Source of the DNA: Diphasiastrum complanatum
Taxonomy: Eukaryota; Streptophyta; Lycopodiopsida; Lycopodiales; Lycopodiaceae
Assembly: GCA_029204225.1 (NCBI GenBank)
Contig: CM055102.1
Coordinates: 45,827,676-45,891,675 of the forward strand
DNA: 64,000 nt
Reading direction: 5' to 3'
In this document: positions 10,663 through 21,783 of the stretch, one piece after another
Position numbering within the stretch: the stretch's first letter is position 1
Layout of the letters: every line of letters starts with the position of its first letter
Made by a program: the position numbers and the translations under genes
The notes under the pieces: model-generated
Told to the model about the DNA's origin: nothing
What the model saw: only the letters and a program-made list of their open reading frames with translations
Database searches by the model: none

Positions 10663-11280
10663 CGGGAAATGGTTCGAGATTACATTGAATGGGTACAACA
10701 TCTTAGATCTGAATGCGAACCTGAGCTGATTAACGAAAATGCCATGATTATGTGGTTTTTGTCAGGTCTACCTAAACAGATCAGACGTGAGTTGAAACGC
10801 CATAATGAGTATGCACTCTTGCAAAATGCTATGGACGATGCAATTCGGAAGGAGGATGAAGATTCAGATGAGGAGCCAAATATCAGTATGTTGCCTTATA
10901 CAGTAGGGCAAACTACTATGACATCCACCACTATTGCATCAACGAATGCAATGCTACTGCAAAAATGATGCTCAATGAGTTCGAGAAACTTGGGAAGAAC
11001 CAACAGAAACAGATGGAAAAGTTGCAGTTGCAATTTGATGAGAGAATCAAAGCATTTGAAAATTTTCACGGGGAAGCAAACACGGAACCTTAAAAGCTTG
11101 CAAAGACTTTTCCTACCAAGGAAAATGTCTGGTGTTCTATTTGTACAGGAAATCACACAATGAACGAGTGTCCTCAATTGAAAAAACGAATGGAACTCAA
11201 TGTTTGCCATCTGTGTAATTCACCTGATCATGAGACTGCTTTTTGCAACTTCAACCCTCGGATAATTCAACAACGGTATG
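10663..11280 (+). pseudogene. Tat/Athila-type gag, part 1 (N-terminus missing)
   Basis: The homology to the minus-strand gag at 53.2-53.6 kb begins at VRDYIEWVQHL; the upstream half of the gag domain is deleted and the leader is joined directly. A one-base shift near 10960 and a stop near 11090 break the frame. It then encodes two zinc knuckles: CSICTGNHTMNEC (spacing CX2CX3HX4C) near 11135 and CHLCNSPDHETAFC (canonical spacing) near 11205. It is interrupted at 11280 by the inserted LTR element and resumes at 16021. Confidence 0.82.
11276..11280. repeat. Target-site duplication GTATG (left)
   Basis: GTATG directly precedes the left LTR and recurs at 16021-16025 directly after the right LTR. 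Confidence 0.93.
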
Positions 11281-12498
11281 TGTAGCGCAGGCATCCCAAA
11301 GGGAGCCGGGAACCACGACTTAGCTTCCCAGCCTTCAACTCTTGCCATCCAAACCCACTTGACATACAAGCAGCCAACTCGCCAACAACGATCAGACTTA
11401 ACCAACTTGAAGTTCCAAAAACCAACATTGAGATCCAACCTGGCACCATGCCAGATCGGGGGTCCCGATGTGGGTGACTTCCCTCCAAGCAAGCCGCCCG
11501 ACATACATCAAACTTAACCAACTCGAAGCTTCGTTACAAACGAGTAACATCCATTCCAAGCAAGCGGTCTGACTTACATCAGACTTAACCAACTGAAAGC
11601 TTCGTCACGAGCGTTGGAAGCCAACCTGGCGCCACGCCAGACTGGACAGCCATAAACAGGTAACGTCCACCCAAGCAAGCCATCCAACTCAGCCGACAGG
11701 TTAGAGCCCGTTCCCCAAGAGCTTAACCCATTCACGTTCATGCAAGGAACACTCAGAACCACAAGCCACGACAGATATGGAAACAACCAGTTCCTGTACC
11801 AAATGGTCCCGACAGCATACCGCTGGTGCCACGGACCGAATGGTCCCGACGGCATACCGTTGGCGTCCCAGGATACGATCCTCAGCCATGTGCCAAGTTA
11901 AAAAAAAAAATTGAAAGCGGCCTTACAACTGGCGCTTTTACCGAACACTGAAACCCAGAAGGTAATCAGAGTCAGTTTGAGAAAAATCCCACTTTATTGA
12001 TAAATCTGAGAAGGTTACATTTCAAGTGTGTGACCGACCCTAGTCTCTGGGGCGCTAGCATGCCAAGGCGAGAGCCATGACAACATTCCAGCAAGGGAGG
12101 CTGAGACTTAGTTGGAGCTCGCCCTGAGTCGCAACCCGCATACCAAGCACTCTACCCAAGCTGGTAAAGCACGTTTTTCTCTCTCTAGGATTTTCTCTTT
12201 CTAGAAAGTCATTTTCTCTCTCTAGATTTTATTGATCCTCAAGCTTCCTTCAATCATGCCTAGATCGTGTGAGGTGATTGCACATCGATCTGAGCTCTCT
12301 GGACTCCGCTAGAACCGATCAAAGATTTTCAGCCATAGGAACTTGGCGCCAGCTGGATTCTAGTCACAGTGGTGCCGGGAGCGGCGCCGGCGCCACCGGG
12401 TGCTTGGCGCCGGGAGCAGCAGGGGCGCTGCTGGCGCCGGGGACATAGCTGGCGCCGATGGCGCCGAAAGTAAAGCTTGTAAAGGTAGCTTTACAACA
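11281..12498 (-). repeat. 3' LTR of the non-autonomous element
   Basis: TGTAGCGCAGG...TTTACAACA, 1218 bp. Relative to the other two copies it lacks about 40 bases around the CCCCTATAGTATTGGTG segment and carries a longer GGCGCC array (12344-12467). Confidence 0.92.
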
Positions 12499-12512
12499 TC
12501 CACCCCACCTTT
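12499..12512 (-). other. Polypurine tract
   Basis: On the minus strand AAAGGTGGGGTGGA directly precedes the 3' LTR; it primes plus-strand DNA synthesis. Confidence 0.85.
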
Positions 12513-13082
12513 ATAAAATCTGATGTCCTCATCAGATGTCAGATTAAAGTAAAGGTGTCTCCCAATTAAAATAACTATACATTTAAGCTACTTGGCACAG
12601 TACTCAATTTACTGGCCACTTTTTATTAATATTGAAGCTGGCACACCACAAGTCGGAGGCTCAGGATTTTGTACTGAAAAATTACATAACTTGAAAATAT
12701 ATCTTTGTCTGGGAAAAGCGTAGATTTGATATCGCTTTCGTAAAACCCGAGAACCTTATTAACTGGTGATAGAGGCCTTTCTTTAAAATGTTCGCCCCTG
12801 TCGCTTCTGACTTTCGACTTTGGAACTCCTTTGAGCTCCTGATTTGTCCTTGATGCACTTTGTGTTGAGCTCCCTGAGCTCCAGATTTGTTCAGTTCCGC
12901 ACAGGTATCAAGGCTCCCTGAGCCGAAGGATTTATCGTTTGATTGCATACTTTATGGTCCACTTCGTGCCTTGTTGCTTCTGCACCTTGATTTCTCTCCT
13001 TGTCCAGCCTGATCTTGATACTTTTCCATCTTGGCTCTTTAAGGTAGGCAAAGATTGAGTACTCCGCAATGCACCTCTCACT

Positions 13083-13445
13083 TAGCTTGAAGTAGCTCTT
13101 TGAATCAGCCCAAATGTAACCATTGACCTCGTGGAAAGCCAAAGGGTCGCACCAGTTTGATCCGCATCCGAACTATCTCTTCGCGTTTGTTTGAAGCACC
13201 ATGTTCGTCGCGCAAAACTTGACTTTCACAATTCCATCACTGGTCAGTTGCCTCACAGTCAAAACAAGAAGTGTACATCGAGCTTGGCTTCAAGTAGCTC
13301 TCTTTGAATCAGACACATGCACCCAGAGTTTGCACTAGTCCGATCTCAACGCGAACTATCCCTTAGCGTCCGTTCGAAATACCAAGTCTCTCATGCAAGA
13401 CTCAACTTTCACAGTTCTTTCATTGATCAGCTGCCTTACACATAA
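13083..13445. repeat. Diverged tandem duplication (about 180-190 bp unit)
   Basis: Two units share AGCTTG...CAAGTAGCTCT...TTTGAATCAG, CGAACTATC...CGT and GACTTTCACA...TCATTG/CTGGTCAG. They lie in the non-coding internal region of the non-autonomous element. Confidence 0.65.
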
Positions 13446-14810
13446 CACAAGCCAGCGTACTCATATGTTTTCTCATCATTGCTGGTCCAGAGAAAGCCTA
13501 TAACAAACTTTTCCTTTCCACAACAAAAACTTGTCAACTTATTAGGTCCAAAGTTCGCCAGTCTCCTCGTGTGAGTATGGCTAGGTCACCTTGAATTTGC
13601 CCCCATTTCGGTCAACTTTCATTCAAAATTTGCCCCAAGAGAGAGGTGTGTGTGATAGTTCCCCTCCACTTATAAAATCAGCTAAGCGGACTTAGAGGAG
13701 AGTTCTTCAGACAAAAAGCCTTTCCAACAATTTGCTTCCCATCTGCTAGGATTATGGCTCGATCCAACTTGTTGCCAATCTCTGAAGGGGATCCTAGTCT
13801 TTTCCCCTTTGAGGAAAAACCCAACTGATATTGGATATCACCCATGCTCAGTGAGTTTCAATTCCGAAGGTGGCCGTCCCAAAATGAAGACCAACTGCTC
13901 CATAAAAGATCTCCCCTGAAATTACCCTTTCCAACTTTTGACTTCCTGCTTGCGTCTGGTGGGCGTTGTCGCAAATGAAACTAACCCAAGAAACATGCTA
14001 GCCATCCATCCTTTGCAAACATTGAGTCGTTTCATTGTCGTTCACGTGTGAGTACTTGAACTGCAAATCCGCCCCACAGATTCTGTAGTCCTCTTTGTTT
14101 GATGGTATCAGCCTTCAAAAGAAAAGGTTCCTTCTCGAGCCATCAGCTCCTTGTATCACAAGCAATCATGCAAACCAGGCAAAGCACGAGTACTAAGACT
14201 CACCACGAATACATACAAGTAAGACACTCAGGCAGGTTTACTAACAAGTAACAAAGACAAGGTCCCCCTTTGAGATGGTCCTGCCAACGGACCTTTGCCT
14301 GGCCGCGCCCATACAAATTGATCACGGAATCAGCCCACATAGGACACCCCTCCAACTATCCGTGCTTTCACCATTAAGCAGCACATTGCCTCAGTCACGC
14401 CCCACCACTTTTTGGTCGATAGCCCTTATAGCTAAACGATCGGCAGCTATCCCGCACCGGCAACTAACCACCCGAATCCAGCAGCATCTCTGTATCAATG
14501 GTTAACCCGTACAGTTCGAATATGTCACCCCGCACCCCACAAGGCACAGACTGTGCTTACACCAACCTAATGGCAGTACACTGCCTCATCTGTCCTACGT
14601 GCAGACAGCGCCAGGCCCAAACCGCGAGAACTGACCTTGCTTACACCTCAAGGGCAACACTTTGACTCATGAAGTCCCCCGTTCTGTCGACCACCCCGAC
14701 CGTGGACGCACCCGTGCTTACACTGTGAGCAGCACCTTGCACAACAGTTGTCTTGATGAACCCCAAACCGTGGCCATTTCCGTGAGATCCGCATAGCTGA
14801 CCGGCCAGTC

Positions 14811-14823
14811 GGCTCTGATACCA
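14811..14823 (-). other. Primer-binding site, initiator tRNA-Met
   Basis: GGCTCTGATACCA on the plus strand is TGGTATCAGAGCC on the minus strand, two bases from the 5' LTR. It fixes the element's orientation as leftward. Confidence 0.93.
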
Positions 14824-14825
14824 CA

Positions 14826-16020
14826 TGTAGCACAGGCATCCCAAAGGGAGCCGGGAACCACGACTTAGCTTCCCAGCCTTCAACTCTTGCCATCCAAACC
14901 CACTTGACATACAAGCAGTCAACTCGCCAACAACGATCAGACTTAACCAACTTGAAGTTCCGAAAACCAACATTGAGATCCAACCTGGCACCATGCCAGA
15001 TCGGGGGTCCCGATGTGGGTGACTTCCCTCCAAGCAAGCCGCCCAACATACATCAAACTTAACCAACTTGAAGCTTCGTTACAAACGAGTAACATCCATT
15101 CCAAGCAAGCGGTCTGACTTACATCAGACTTAACCAACTGAAAGCTTCGTCACGAGCGCTAGAAGCCAACCTGGCGCCATGCCAGACTGGACAGCCATAA
15201 ACAGGTAACGTCCACCCAAGCAAGCCATCCAACTCAGCCGACAGGTTAGAGCCCGTTCCCCAAGAGCTTAACCCATTCACGTTCATGCAAGGAACACTCA
15301 GAACCACAAGCCGCGACAGATATGGAAACAACCAGTTCCTGGACCAAATGGTCCCGACAGCATACCGCTGGCGCCACGGACCGAATGGTCCCAACGACAT
15401 ACCGTTGGCGTCCCGGGATACGACTCTCAGCTATGTGCCAAGTTAAAAAAAATTTGAAAGCGGCCTTACAACTGGCGCTTTTACCGAACACTGAAACCCA
15501 GAAGGTAATCAGAGTCAGTTTGAGGAAAATCCCACTTCCTTGATAAATCTGAGAAGGTTACATTTCAAGTGTGTGACCGACCCTAGTCTCTGGGGCGCTA
15601 GCATGCCAAGGCGAGAGCCATGACAACATTCCAGCAAGGGAGGCTGAGACTTGGTTGGAGCTCGCCCTGAGTCGCAACCAGCACTCCCCTATAGTATTGG
15701 TGTGATTCGGCACCCCCCCCTCATACCAAGCACTCTACCCAAGCTGGTAAAGCACATTTTTCTCTCTCTAGGATTTTCTCTTTCTAGAAAGTCATTTTCT
15801 CTCTCTAGATTTTACTGATCCCCAGGCTTCCTTTAATCATGCCTAGATCGTGTGAGGTGATTGCACATCGATCTGAGCTCTCTGGACTCCGCTAGAACCG
15901 ATCAAAGATTTTCAGCCATAGGAACTTGGCGCCGGCTGGATTCTGGTCACTGCTGGCGCCAGGGACATAGCTGATGCCGATGGCGCCGAAAGTAAAGCTT
16001 GTAAAGGTAGCTTTACAACA
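14826..16020 (-). repeat. 5' LTR of the non-autonomous element
   Basis: 1195 bp, matching the left LTR and the solo LTR. The GGCGCC array is shortened (15927-15988). Confidence 0.92.
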
Positions 16021-16621
16021 GTATGCCCAGATGGGATATTGAGAACCACAGTATGGAGGTAATCCAGCAGTAAGACCGCGACAATCTGCTCTTGGATACC
16101 CGAAACGTTTATCTTTACCTGCCCTACCAAAGCACTCTGCTCCTCCTGCCAATTTGATGGAACCAGAACCTTACGGAAGTGCTGAGCAATGGAACTATGG
16201 TAGTGATCAGGAAGGTGGATCTTCAGAACAGTATGCCATTTATGTTGCCGCTCAACAACAAGCTTCTAGAAATTGGACCAGAGCACCACTTGGATGCTTT
16301 ACATGTGGAGAAAATCACAGAGTTGCAGAATGTCCAAATAAAGAAAAATTTGTACCATTTTGTCGTAACTGTTGTTATGGGCATTACTATAAAGACTGTC
16401 CAGCAAGACCGAAGCCACCACTTGCTACAACACCTGTAAATTTCATAATAATCAAGCAAAGACCATTAGCTCAGAATAAACCAAGTGCACCCTTGATGGT
16501 ATTCACTAGAGCACAGAAGCAAAACGAATCAGTAGTGGATCCAGTACCTGCTGATTCTATACCATTGAACGATACACCAACAGCATCGGGAGTCTATCCA
16601 AATCTTAATGCAAAAAAATGA
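16021..16621 (+). pseudogene. Tat/Athila-type gag, part 2 with two atypical zinc knuckles
   Basis: This continues the gag broken at 11280, with the duplicated GTATG at its start. The frame open from 16154 encodes two further knuckles, CFTCGENHRVAEC and CRNCCYGHYYKDC, both spaced CX2CX3HX4C, one residue shorter than the classical CX2CX4HX4C. The same pair occurs in the minus-strand gag at 52.2-52.6 kb. Stops near 16075 and 16619 break the frame relative to protease. Confidence 0.82.
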
Positions 16622-16829
16622 AGATATCAGAATATGAGGCAGTGGATTAAACATCTGCAAGAAGAAGAGGAGCTTGAAGCTGCTAAATCAATAGCTGAAG
16701 TTCGGTCTTCACCATTGCAGCCTTCAAGAAATTTACGTATGGATATGAATGATCAGCTACATCATCTTGAAGAACCCTTCAAGATGACTGAACCAGAAGC
16801 ACCGAAAACATAACTACTCATGAACATTT

Positions 16830-17142
16830 TGTCTAGTAAAATCAATATTTCATTGGGAGAGTTCCTGAAGTTGGTGCCAAAAGAAAAAGAAGTCTTAGCG
16901 CAAAAGCTAGCTCAAGAAGAACCAGAAGTCCATTAGGAGCCATTTTGTGCAGGATTTGAAGAATCTAACGAAGTATTCCATGTTGGAGTCGCTTGGGAAA
17001 GTGAACAAAAGAATATCACTTTGCCGATACAGCATAGACAATTTCCTAAAGAAGCAGCCGTGATAGATGGCGGTTCAGGAGTTACCCTGATCTCTACAAA
17101 GCTATGTGCAAAATGGGGCCTTACAAAGATCAAACCCACTTG
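16830..17142 (+). pseudogene. Tat/Athila-type aspartic protease remnant
   Basis: The frame reads LGEFLKLVPKEKE, then after one stop near 16933 the protease motif AVIDGGSGVTLIS near 17065. D-G-G-S in place of D-[ST]-G is usual for plant Tat-type proteases. The sequence ends near KWGLTKIKPT; RT is not found downstream. Confidence 0.7.
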
Positions 17143-17569
17143 ATCAAGGATCTGATTGAGAAGAAGATACTGCATACCACTCCCCCCATTAAATTAGTGA
17201 TTTTTAGCCCAAACATTTTTGTTCAAGTTACCCACTTGTGCAAAACTTTTTCTCTTCAAGTTAGTTGGTTATGTTGGCCTCCCCCAGTATTTAATTCTAC
17301 CATTCCCATTTGCCTTGTTGAGTTTTCCCTGGGATTGCGGTTTTGATGCCGTAAATTGTCATGTACCCATATTTTCAAAACCCATTGTGCCCATTCACTG
17401 ATGTATGCCATTTTGTCAATTTTTCCTATCGGTAATACAACTGACCTGATTGTGATTCTTCAAAGTGTTGACGTTGTTTCAAGTGACAAATAGAGCAATT
17501 TTGAGAATAAACCGACCGTTCCTGAAAAGAAAGAGATTTTTGTATAAGTGAAATATTTTCGACTACATC
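17143..17569. other. No gene recognised
   Basis: Anonymous sequence between the truncated Tat/Athila-type element and the next copia fragment. Short frames here show no motif. Confidence 0.3.
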
Positions 17570-18510
17570 AAAATTTTGCTTGGCATTGCCGAGTGATACA
17601 GGGCATGGAAGACAAAGTACGCAAATTGAAGAAGGCTTTGTATAGATTGAAGCATGCACCTTGTGCTTGGTATAGCCACTTCGACGAGTAGCTCCTATCT
17701 AGAGGTATGATACACACTATCTTCAACGAGTACCTCCTATCTAGAGGTATGATACACACTTCTTCATATTTCAATCTTTGTTACTTTGCTCATGACTCAA
17801 GCATCACACTGATCATGCTATATGTCGTTGACTTCATAATCACAAGTAACAATGAGAATTTGATTAGTGCAATCAAAAAGGATTTATCTTTCAATTTTGA
17901 TATGATTGACCTTGGATTGATACACTATTGTTTGGGAGTGAAAATTTGGCAAAGAAATGATGGTTTCGCACTCACACAAATGAAGTGCATGTCAAGATGT
18001 GTGACAATAAGCCAGTTTTCACACCTGTGGAGGTTGGTAATAAGTTATTTAATTAGGATCAGAGTACACAAGTTGATGACAATACACTAGTTGATGCCAC
18101 ATTGTTTTTTTGATTAATTGGTTCTTTAATTTATTTTACAACTACTTGTCCTTATATAAGATATGTTGTAAGTGTGCTAAGTCAATTCATGGCTACAAGG
18201 CCATGAAGAGGATTCTTTGCTACATTAAGGGAACACCCACCCATGAATTATTGTATGAGAGACAACATGCTTTCATAGATTCAAATGGGGCAGGTTGCAT
18301 AGATGATAAAAGATCCACCACTAGCTATATTTTTCATTTTGGCAATGGTGTATTTTATATTGGAGTATTGGGCGTCTTTATGATTCATTTTGGTAATAGG
18401 AAGTTTATGGCACTGTACGCTAATGCTTATTACATAGTGTTTGGACTGGAATTGTCTAGTGAAGTGTCTCTAGCCTTCAATCTTGTGATTTGCGCAGATC
18501 ATAAGAGTTA
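17570..18510 (+). pseudogene. Ty1/copia RT (C-terminal half) and RNase H remnant
   Basis: The RT motif KALYRLKHAPCAWY lies near 17630. The catalytic box is YVVDFIIT near 17820, where YVDD is expected, so one catalytic Asp is replaced by Val. LGLIHYCLGVKIW follows, then an RNase H-like stretch FIDSNGAGCIDDKRSTTSY near 18270-18330. Several frameshifts and stops separate these pieces. Gag, protease and integrase are absent nearby. It does not belong to either copia lineage seen at 6.6 or 39-45 kb as far as I can judge. Confidence 0.8.
17680..17760 (+). repeat. 39-bp tandem duplication inside the copia RT remnant
   Basis: Units 17680-17718 and 17722-17760 (CGAGTA[GC]CTCCTATCTAGAGG...CACACT) differ at two positions. 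The duplication is in frame with the RT remnant and postdates loss of function. Confidence 0.85.
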
Positions 18511-18912
18511 GATTCATGATAAGCTACTGTCAAGATAACAGAAACACTGTGTGGCTTTCCCTTTTGCCGAAGTATTTGCTTTCTTGAGTTCACTCTCATT
18601 TGAATCTGAAAACCATAATGAAGTATTCAGTATTTTTCTCCTGGGTGTTTGTTTTCTTTATACGGTTTTACTGGCAGCCCCTTGTGGAAACATCTGTTGA
18701 TGACCAGTTTGCAATCACTTCTCCTCTCCACTCCATTCATTCTTAGTTATTTCTAGTTTTGCACTAATAATGACAATATTAGCCTTTTTATTGCTCTCTA
18801 GTAGGAACGATACCCATTTATACTACAAATATCAATCATTTTGCTGTTGGTATGCCGCAACATGCATCCACACCAGAGTGTCCGGAGACAACTGAGAGTC
18901 AGAAGGGTTGAA
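18511..18912. other. No gene recognised
   Basis: Sequence between the copia RNase H remnant and the end of ORF A. Nothing supported. Confidence 0.3.
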
Positions 18913-20016
18913 CTAGAGAGGGAGAGCGGTGGTAACATGAGTAATGGAAGATGCGATAGTAATGAAAGGGGTAGTGGAAGATAGAACAAAGAGAGAAGTA
19001 GTGTCAACAGAGGAGATGAGAATGGAAATAGAAGCAGTCGATGTGGGTGGAGCATAAAGAAGAGGAGCGGTAGTAGAAACATGAGGAGAAGGTTGTATAG
19101 AAGAGGAAGTGGCGGTGGTAGATGGAGTTGTTACTATTGTGGCGGTGGTACGACATCTGGTGGTAGGTGGAGATGAGGAGGAAGAGGCAGCGCCACACAT
19201 TCTTTTGTTGGCCGTCGTGTCAGTAATTGTAGATTGGGAGGATGTGGATGCGACAGATGGTGGATAGAGGTTAGTGTGCAGCACAATGGAAGATAGAAGG
19301 CTGGAGTGGCAAAAATTGTGCACTTTTGCCTCAAGAAGTGCGTTGGCAAAATTACATAGCAGAGGGCCTATTGCAATACGCTCACGGGTGTTGGGTTTGA
19401 TGGAGATGGTTAGTTCATGGATGAGGAAGGCATGCCAATCGTATGGCACAACCATGGGGCTAGGGAATCTCAGGAAGGACTCCACTATCTGACTCAACAG
19501 CGTGGACTGGATTCTGTCCTTGCGAAATGTTGAAATAACCAGAAAGTTGTTCAACAGATGAGCAGTCGCCTGTATGACTAGTTCCGTGATAGCCTCTATC
19601 AAGTAACCATTGTTAGTTTGGATCGGAATCTCTGGTGCAGTCTGGGCGATGAAAGGTTTGACTAGGGCTTTTGCTTGATGATGGGAGATGGGCTGGCAGT
19701 CACCGGACATAATGTCGACGGTGACCATCAAGTCTGTGTTAATCCGTACCTTGTACGTGGTGGTACCCTGATACAGAAAGTGGAAACGCGACTTCGGCGC
19801 TTCCCAGGTGGCATAAGCGTGAAGGGCGAGGCCCATGTTAATGTCAGAATTGAAAAGCACCGGGTAAAAACCCATTGTCTCAAGAAGTGGGCCAACAGTC
19901 TGAAGCCATGGTTGAACCAGGGTGTTAGAAGACAAGGGCCAAATTTGGGTGGCTAAGGGTATCTCGCACTGGATCACCTGCTTGGCGCCAGAGTCTTCAT
20001 AAGATAAGGAGGCCAT
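18913..20016 (-). CDS. Unrecognised retroelement-associated ORF A (N-terminal domain plus Ser/Thr-rich region)
   Basis: A 367-codon open frame read leftward from MASLSYEDSGAKQ. Residues 1-245 form a globular-looking domain (ATQIWPLSSNTLV near 23, LHAYATWEAPKS near 66, LLNNFLVISTFRKDRIQS near 155, VVPYDWHAFLIHELTISI near 190). From about residue 250 the protein is extremely Ser/Thr/Pro-rich, mucin-like, with TANKRMCGAASSS near 271. A second N-terminal copy lies at 48640-49284 (minus) and a copy of the Ser/Thr-rich and following region at 45976-47030 (plus), where KRMCGAA is conserved. In both minus-strand copies it lies downstream of gypsy pol on the same strand, the position of env-like or extra ORFs in Athila/Tat elements. 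I recognise no domain; no signal peptide or membrane segment is evident. Confidence 0.6.
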   Translation of the reverse strand: MASLSYEDSGAKQVIQCEIPLATQIWPLSSNTLVQPWLQTVGPLLETMGFYPVLFNSDINMGLALHAYATWEAPKSRFHFLYQGTTTYKVRINTDLMVTVDIMSGDCQPISHHQAKALVKPFIAQTAPEIPIQTNNGYLIEAITELVIQATAHLLNNFLVISTFRKDRIQSTLLSQIVESFLRFPSPMVVPYDWHAFLIHELTISIKPNTRERIAIGPLLCNFANALLEAKVHNFCHSSLLSSIVLHTNLYPPSVASTSSQSTITDTTANKRMCGAASSSSSPPTTRCRTTATIVTTPSTTATSSSIQPSPHVSTTAPLLYAPPTSTASISILISSVDTTSLFVLSSTTPFITIASSITHVTTALPL

Positions 20017-20196
20017 GTTAGTAGTGATAGTTAAAGTGTGAAAACATAGAAAAAACGGTGGAAAAGGTAAAAAGAGGTGGGAACAAGAAAAACAGTGAAT
20101 AACAAGTGTTGGATGGTAAGAACAACAGTTCAGAGCGCATATCTAGGTTCAGAGTATGCAGATGCTGGGTCCATGGGGATCCCGTGTCTAGATACT

Positions 20197-20971
20197 TTAT
20201 GGCTGAGAATCAAGCCATGTGTAACCCAAAATTGACATTTTTCTGGATTCAAGGAGATCTAGAAATTGCGGCATTTTTGTAGCACCTTCTCCAAATTGGA
20301 TAAGTGTTCTGAGTCTGGTCCATGCACGCACATATCGTCCAAGAAAATTTCCAATTTTTTTTGCAAATACTCTTTGAATGCCGCCTGCATGACTCGCTAG
20401 AAAGTGCTTGGGACATTGCAAAGTTCGAATGGCATCACCTTATAGGCATAGGTTCCCCATTCTGTGGCGAATGTTGTCTTATGCTGGTCTTGGGGTGTTA
20501 TCTTCACCTTGTTGTAACTGTTGAAGCCATCTAAAAAATTGTAGGCTTTGGCACCAGCTACTCTGTCAAGGACACTTTTCTTAAAGGGTAAAGGAAAATG
20601 ATCCTTTTTGGTGACTACATTTAGCGCCTTCGGATTCACATTTTGCCATTCTTCTTGGGTACTATAACTATCGGCGATACCCATTCTGTGTGCTCGATTT
20701 CATAAATGAAATCTGCATCTAACAGCTTCTGCAATTCTTGCTTGATCAGCTCCGTGTAGTTTGGGTTGCAACGGTGGTATCGACTCACCTTGGGGACTGC
20801 TCCATCCACCAAGAATATGGTGTGTTGGACTACTGTTGGTGGAGTGCCCTTCAGATCACTGTAACTCAAGGCAAAACAGTCCTTGTACTCCACCAATAAC
20901 GATCGTAGCCTTTTGAATTGTGTGGGCACTAACTGCTCTCCCACATGCATGATCTTTTCTTCTTTAATCAA
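20197..20971 (-). pseudogene. Ty3/gypsy reverse transcriptase fragment
   Basis: Reading leftward: the RT N-terminal region (HTIFLVDGAVPKVSRYHRC..., WVSPIVIVPKKNGKM) and palm motifs (FLDGFNSYNKVKITPQDQHKTTFATEWG, YKVMPFELCNVPSTF). The frame shifts near 20660 and a stop follows VPSTF near 20397. The catalytic region is reduced to LEIFLDDICA near 20335, with no RNase H or integrase after it. The divergence from the chromovirus at 31-39 kb and the neighbouring ORF A suggest a Tat/Athila-like lineage. Confidence 0.85.
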
Positions 20972-21783
20972 AACTAATCATACAGTTGCTCTCTCTTGTC
21001 CATCTCCTCGTTTTTTCCGCTGTCTTGATTGCTAGAATGTTTTCTGTTCTGTGATCTGTAGTCGCGTGTCTAGGATCCTGCAAGCTTCTGCACAAGAAAA
21101 TTCGAAAGAAAGAAATCTGTTCGCGAAACAAAACCATTCGCAACACTAGAAACGGGCAGAAACACCCGGTTTCCAATGCGGAAACCACCTAAGAAGAAGA
21201 CGTAATGAAGTAAGAAGAAGTAGATACCATGTTCATAGGTTTTGGCTAGATAGATCCTTCAGGATTCTCGCATTTGCATCCAACGATTTTTCTATCCAAT
21301 GTGAATTCGACGATCTTGTATCTGACAGCTGCATCTGAGATTGTAACCGACAGCAGATCCGCCAAGTTGTCATAGTAAAATTTGCGGTCATTCTCATGGT
21401 CATACATGATATCAAACATGAATTCAATTTAATGAATTATTATGGAATTACTTCACAACAGGTATCATGCAACTTCTACACAGGGATTATCAAGAAATCC
21501 GTATTCATTTACTAACTTAGATGTCTATTATTCTTCCACCCTTAGATTTTTTGGTCCCCCGAAATTTTTGTCAGCTAACATGCAAGAATTTCTTGTAAAC
21601 ACATGGAAAATGATAACTGATTTTCCCTATTCATTTTACTGGCTTTAGTATTACTCCGTCAAAGTCAGCTAATTATAACACAACTATATAAATGGAAAAC
21701 CCACAGAACTTGGATTACAGTACTTCTTTTGCGATACTCGACAAAAAAAAAATTTGAATTGAATAAAAAATTACTTCCATTTA
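20972..21783. other. No gene recognised; short minus-strand frame of coding character
   Basis: The minus-strand frame at 21246-21420 (start MFDIMYDHENDRKFYYDNL, ending at TAG) has protein-like composition over 58 codons but no recognisable family and no supported splice sites. It could be an exon or a retroelement fragment. The rest shows nothing. Confidence 0.25.

Larger units (their letters stand above)
11281..16020 (-). mobile_element. Non-autonomous LTR retrotransposon, 4740 bp, no coding domain
   Basis: Complete element with LTRs 11281-12498 and 14826-16020, TSD GTATG, primer site on the minus strand at 14811-14823 and a polypurine tract at 12499-12512, so it is transcribed leftward. 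The internal region is only about 2.3 kb and shows no gag, protease, RT or integrase; open frames in it are short and cross the LTRs. It must depend on proteins from another element, like LARD-type elements. It is inserted in the gag of the Tat/Athila-type element, so it is younger than that element. The solo LTR at 5036-6262 belongs to the same family. Confidence 0.93.
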
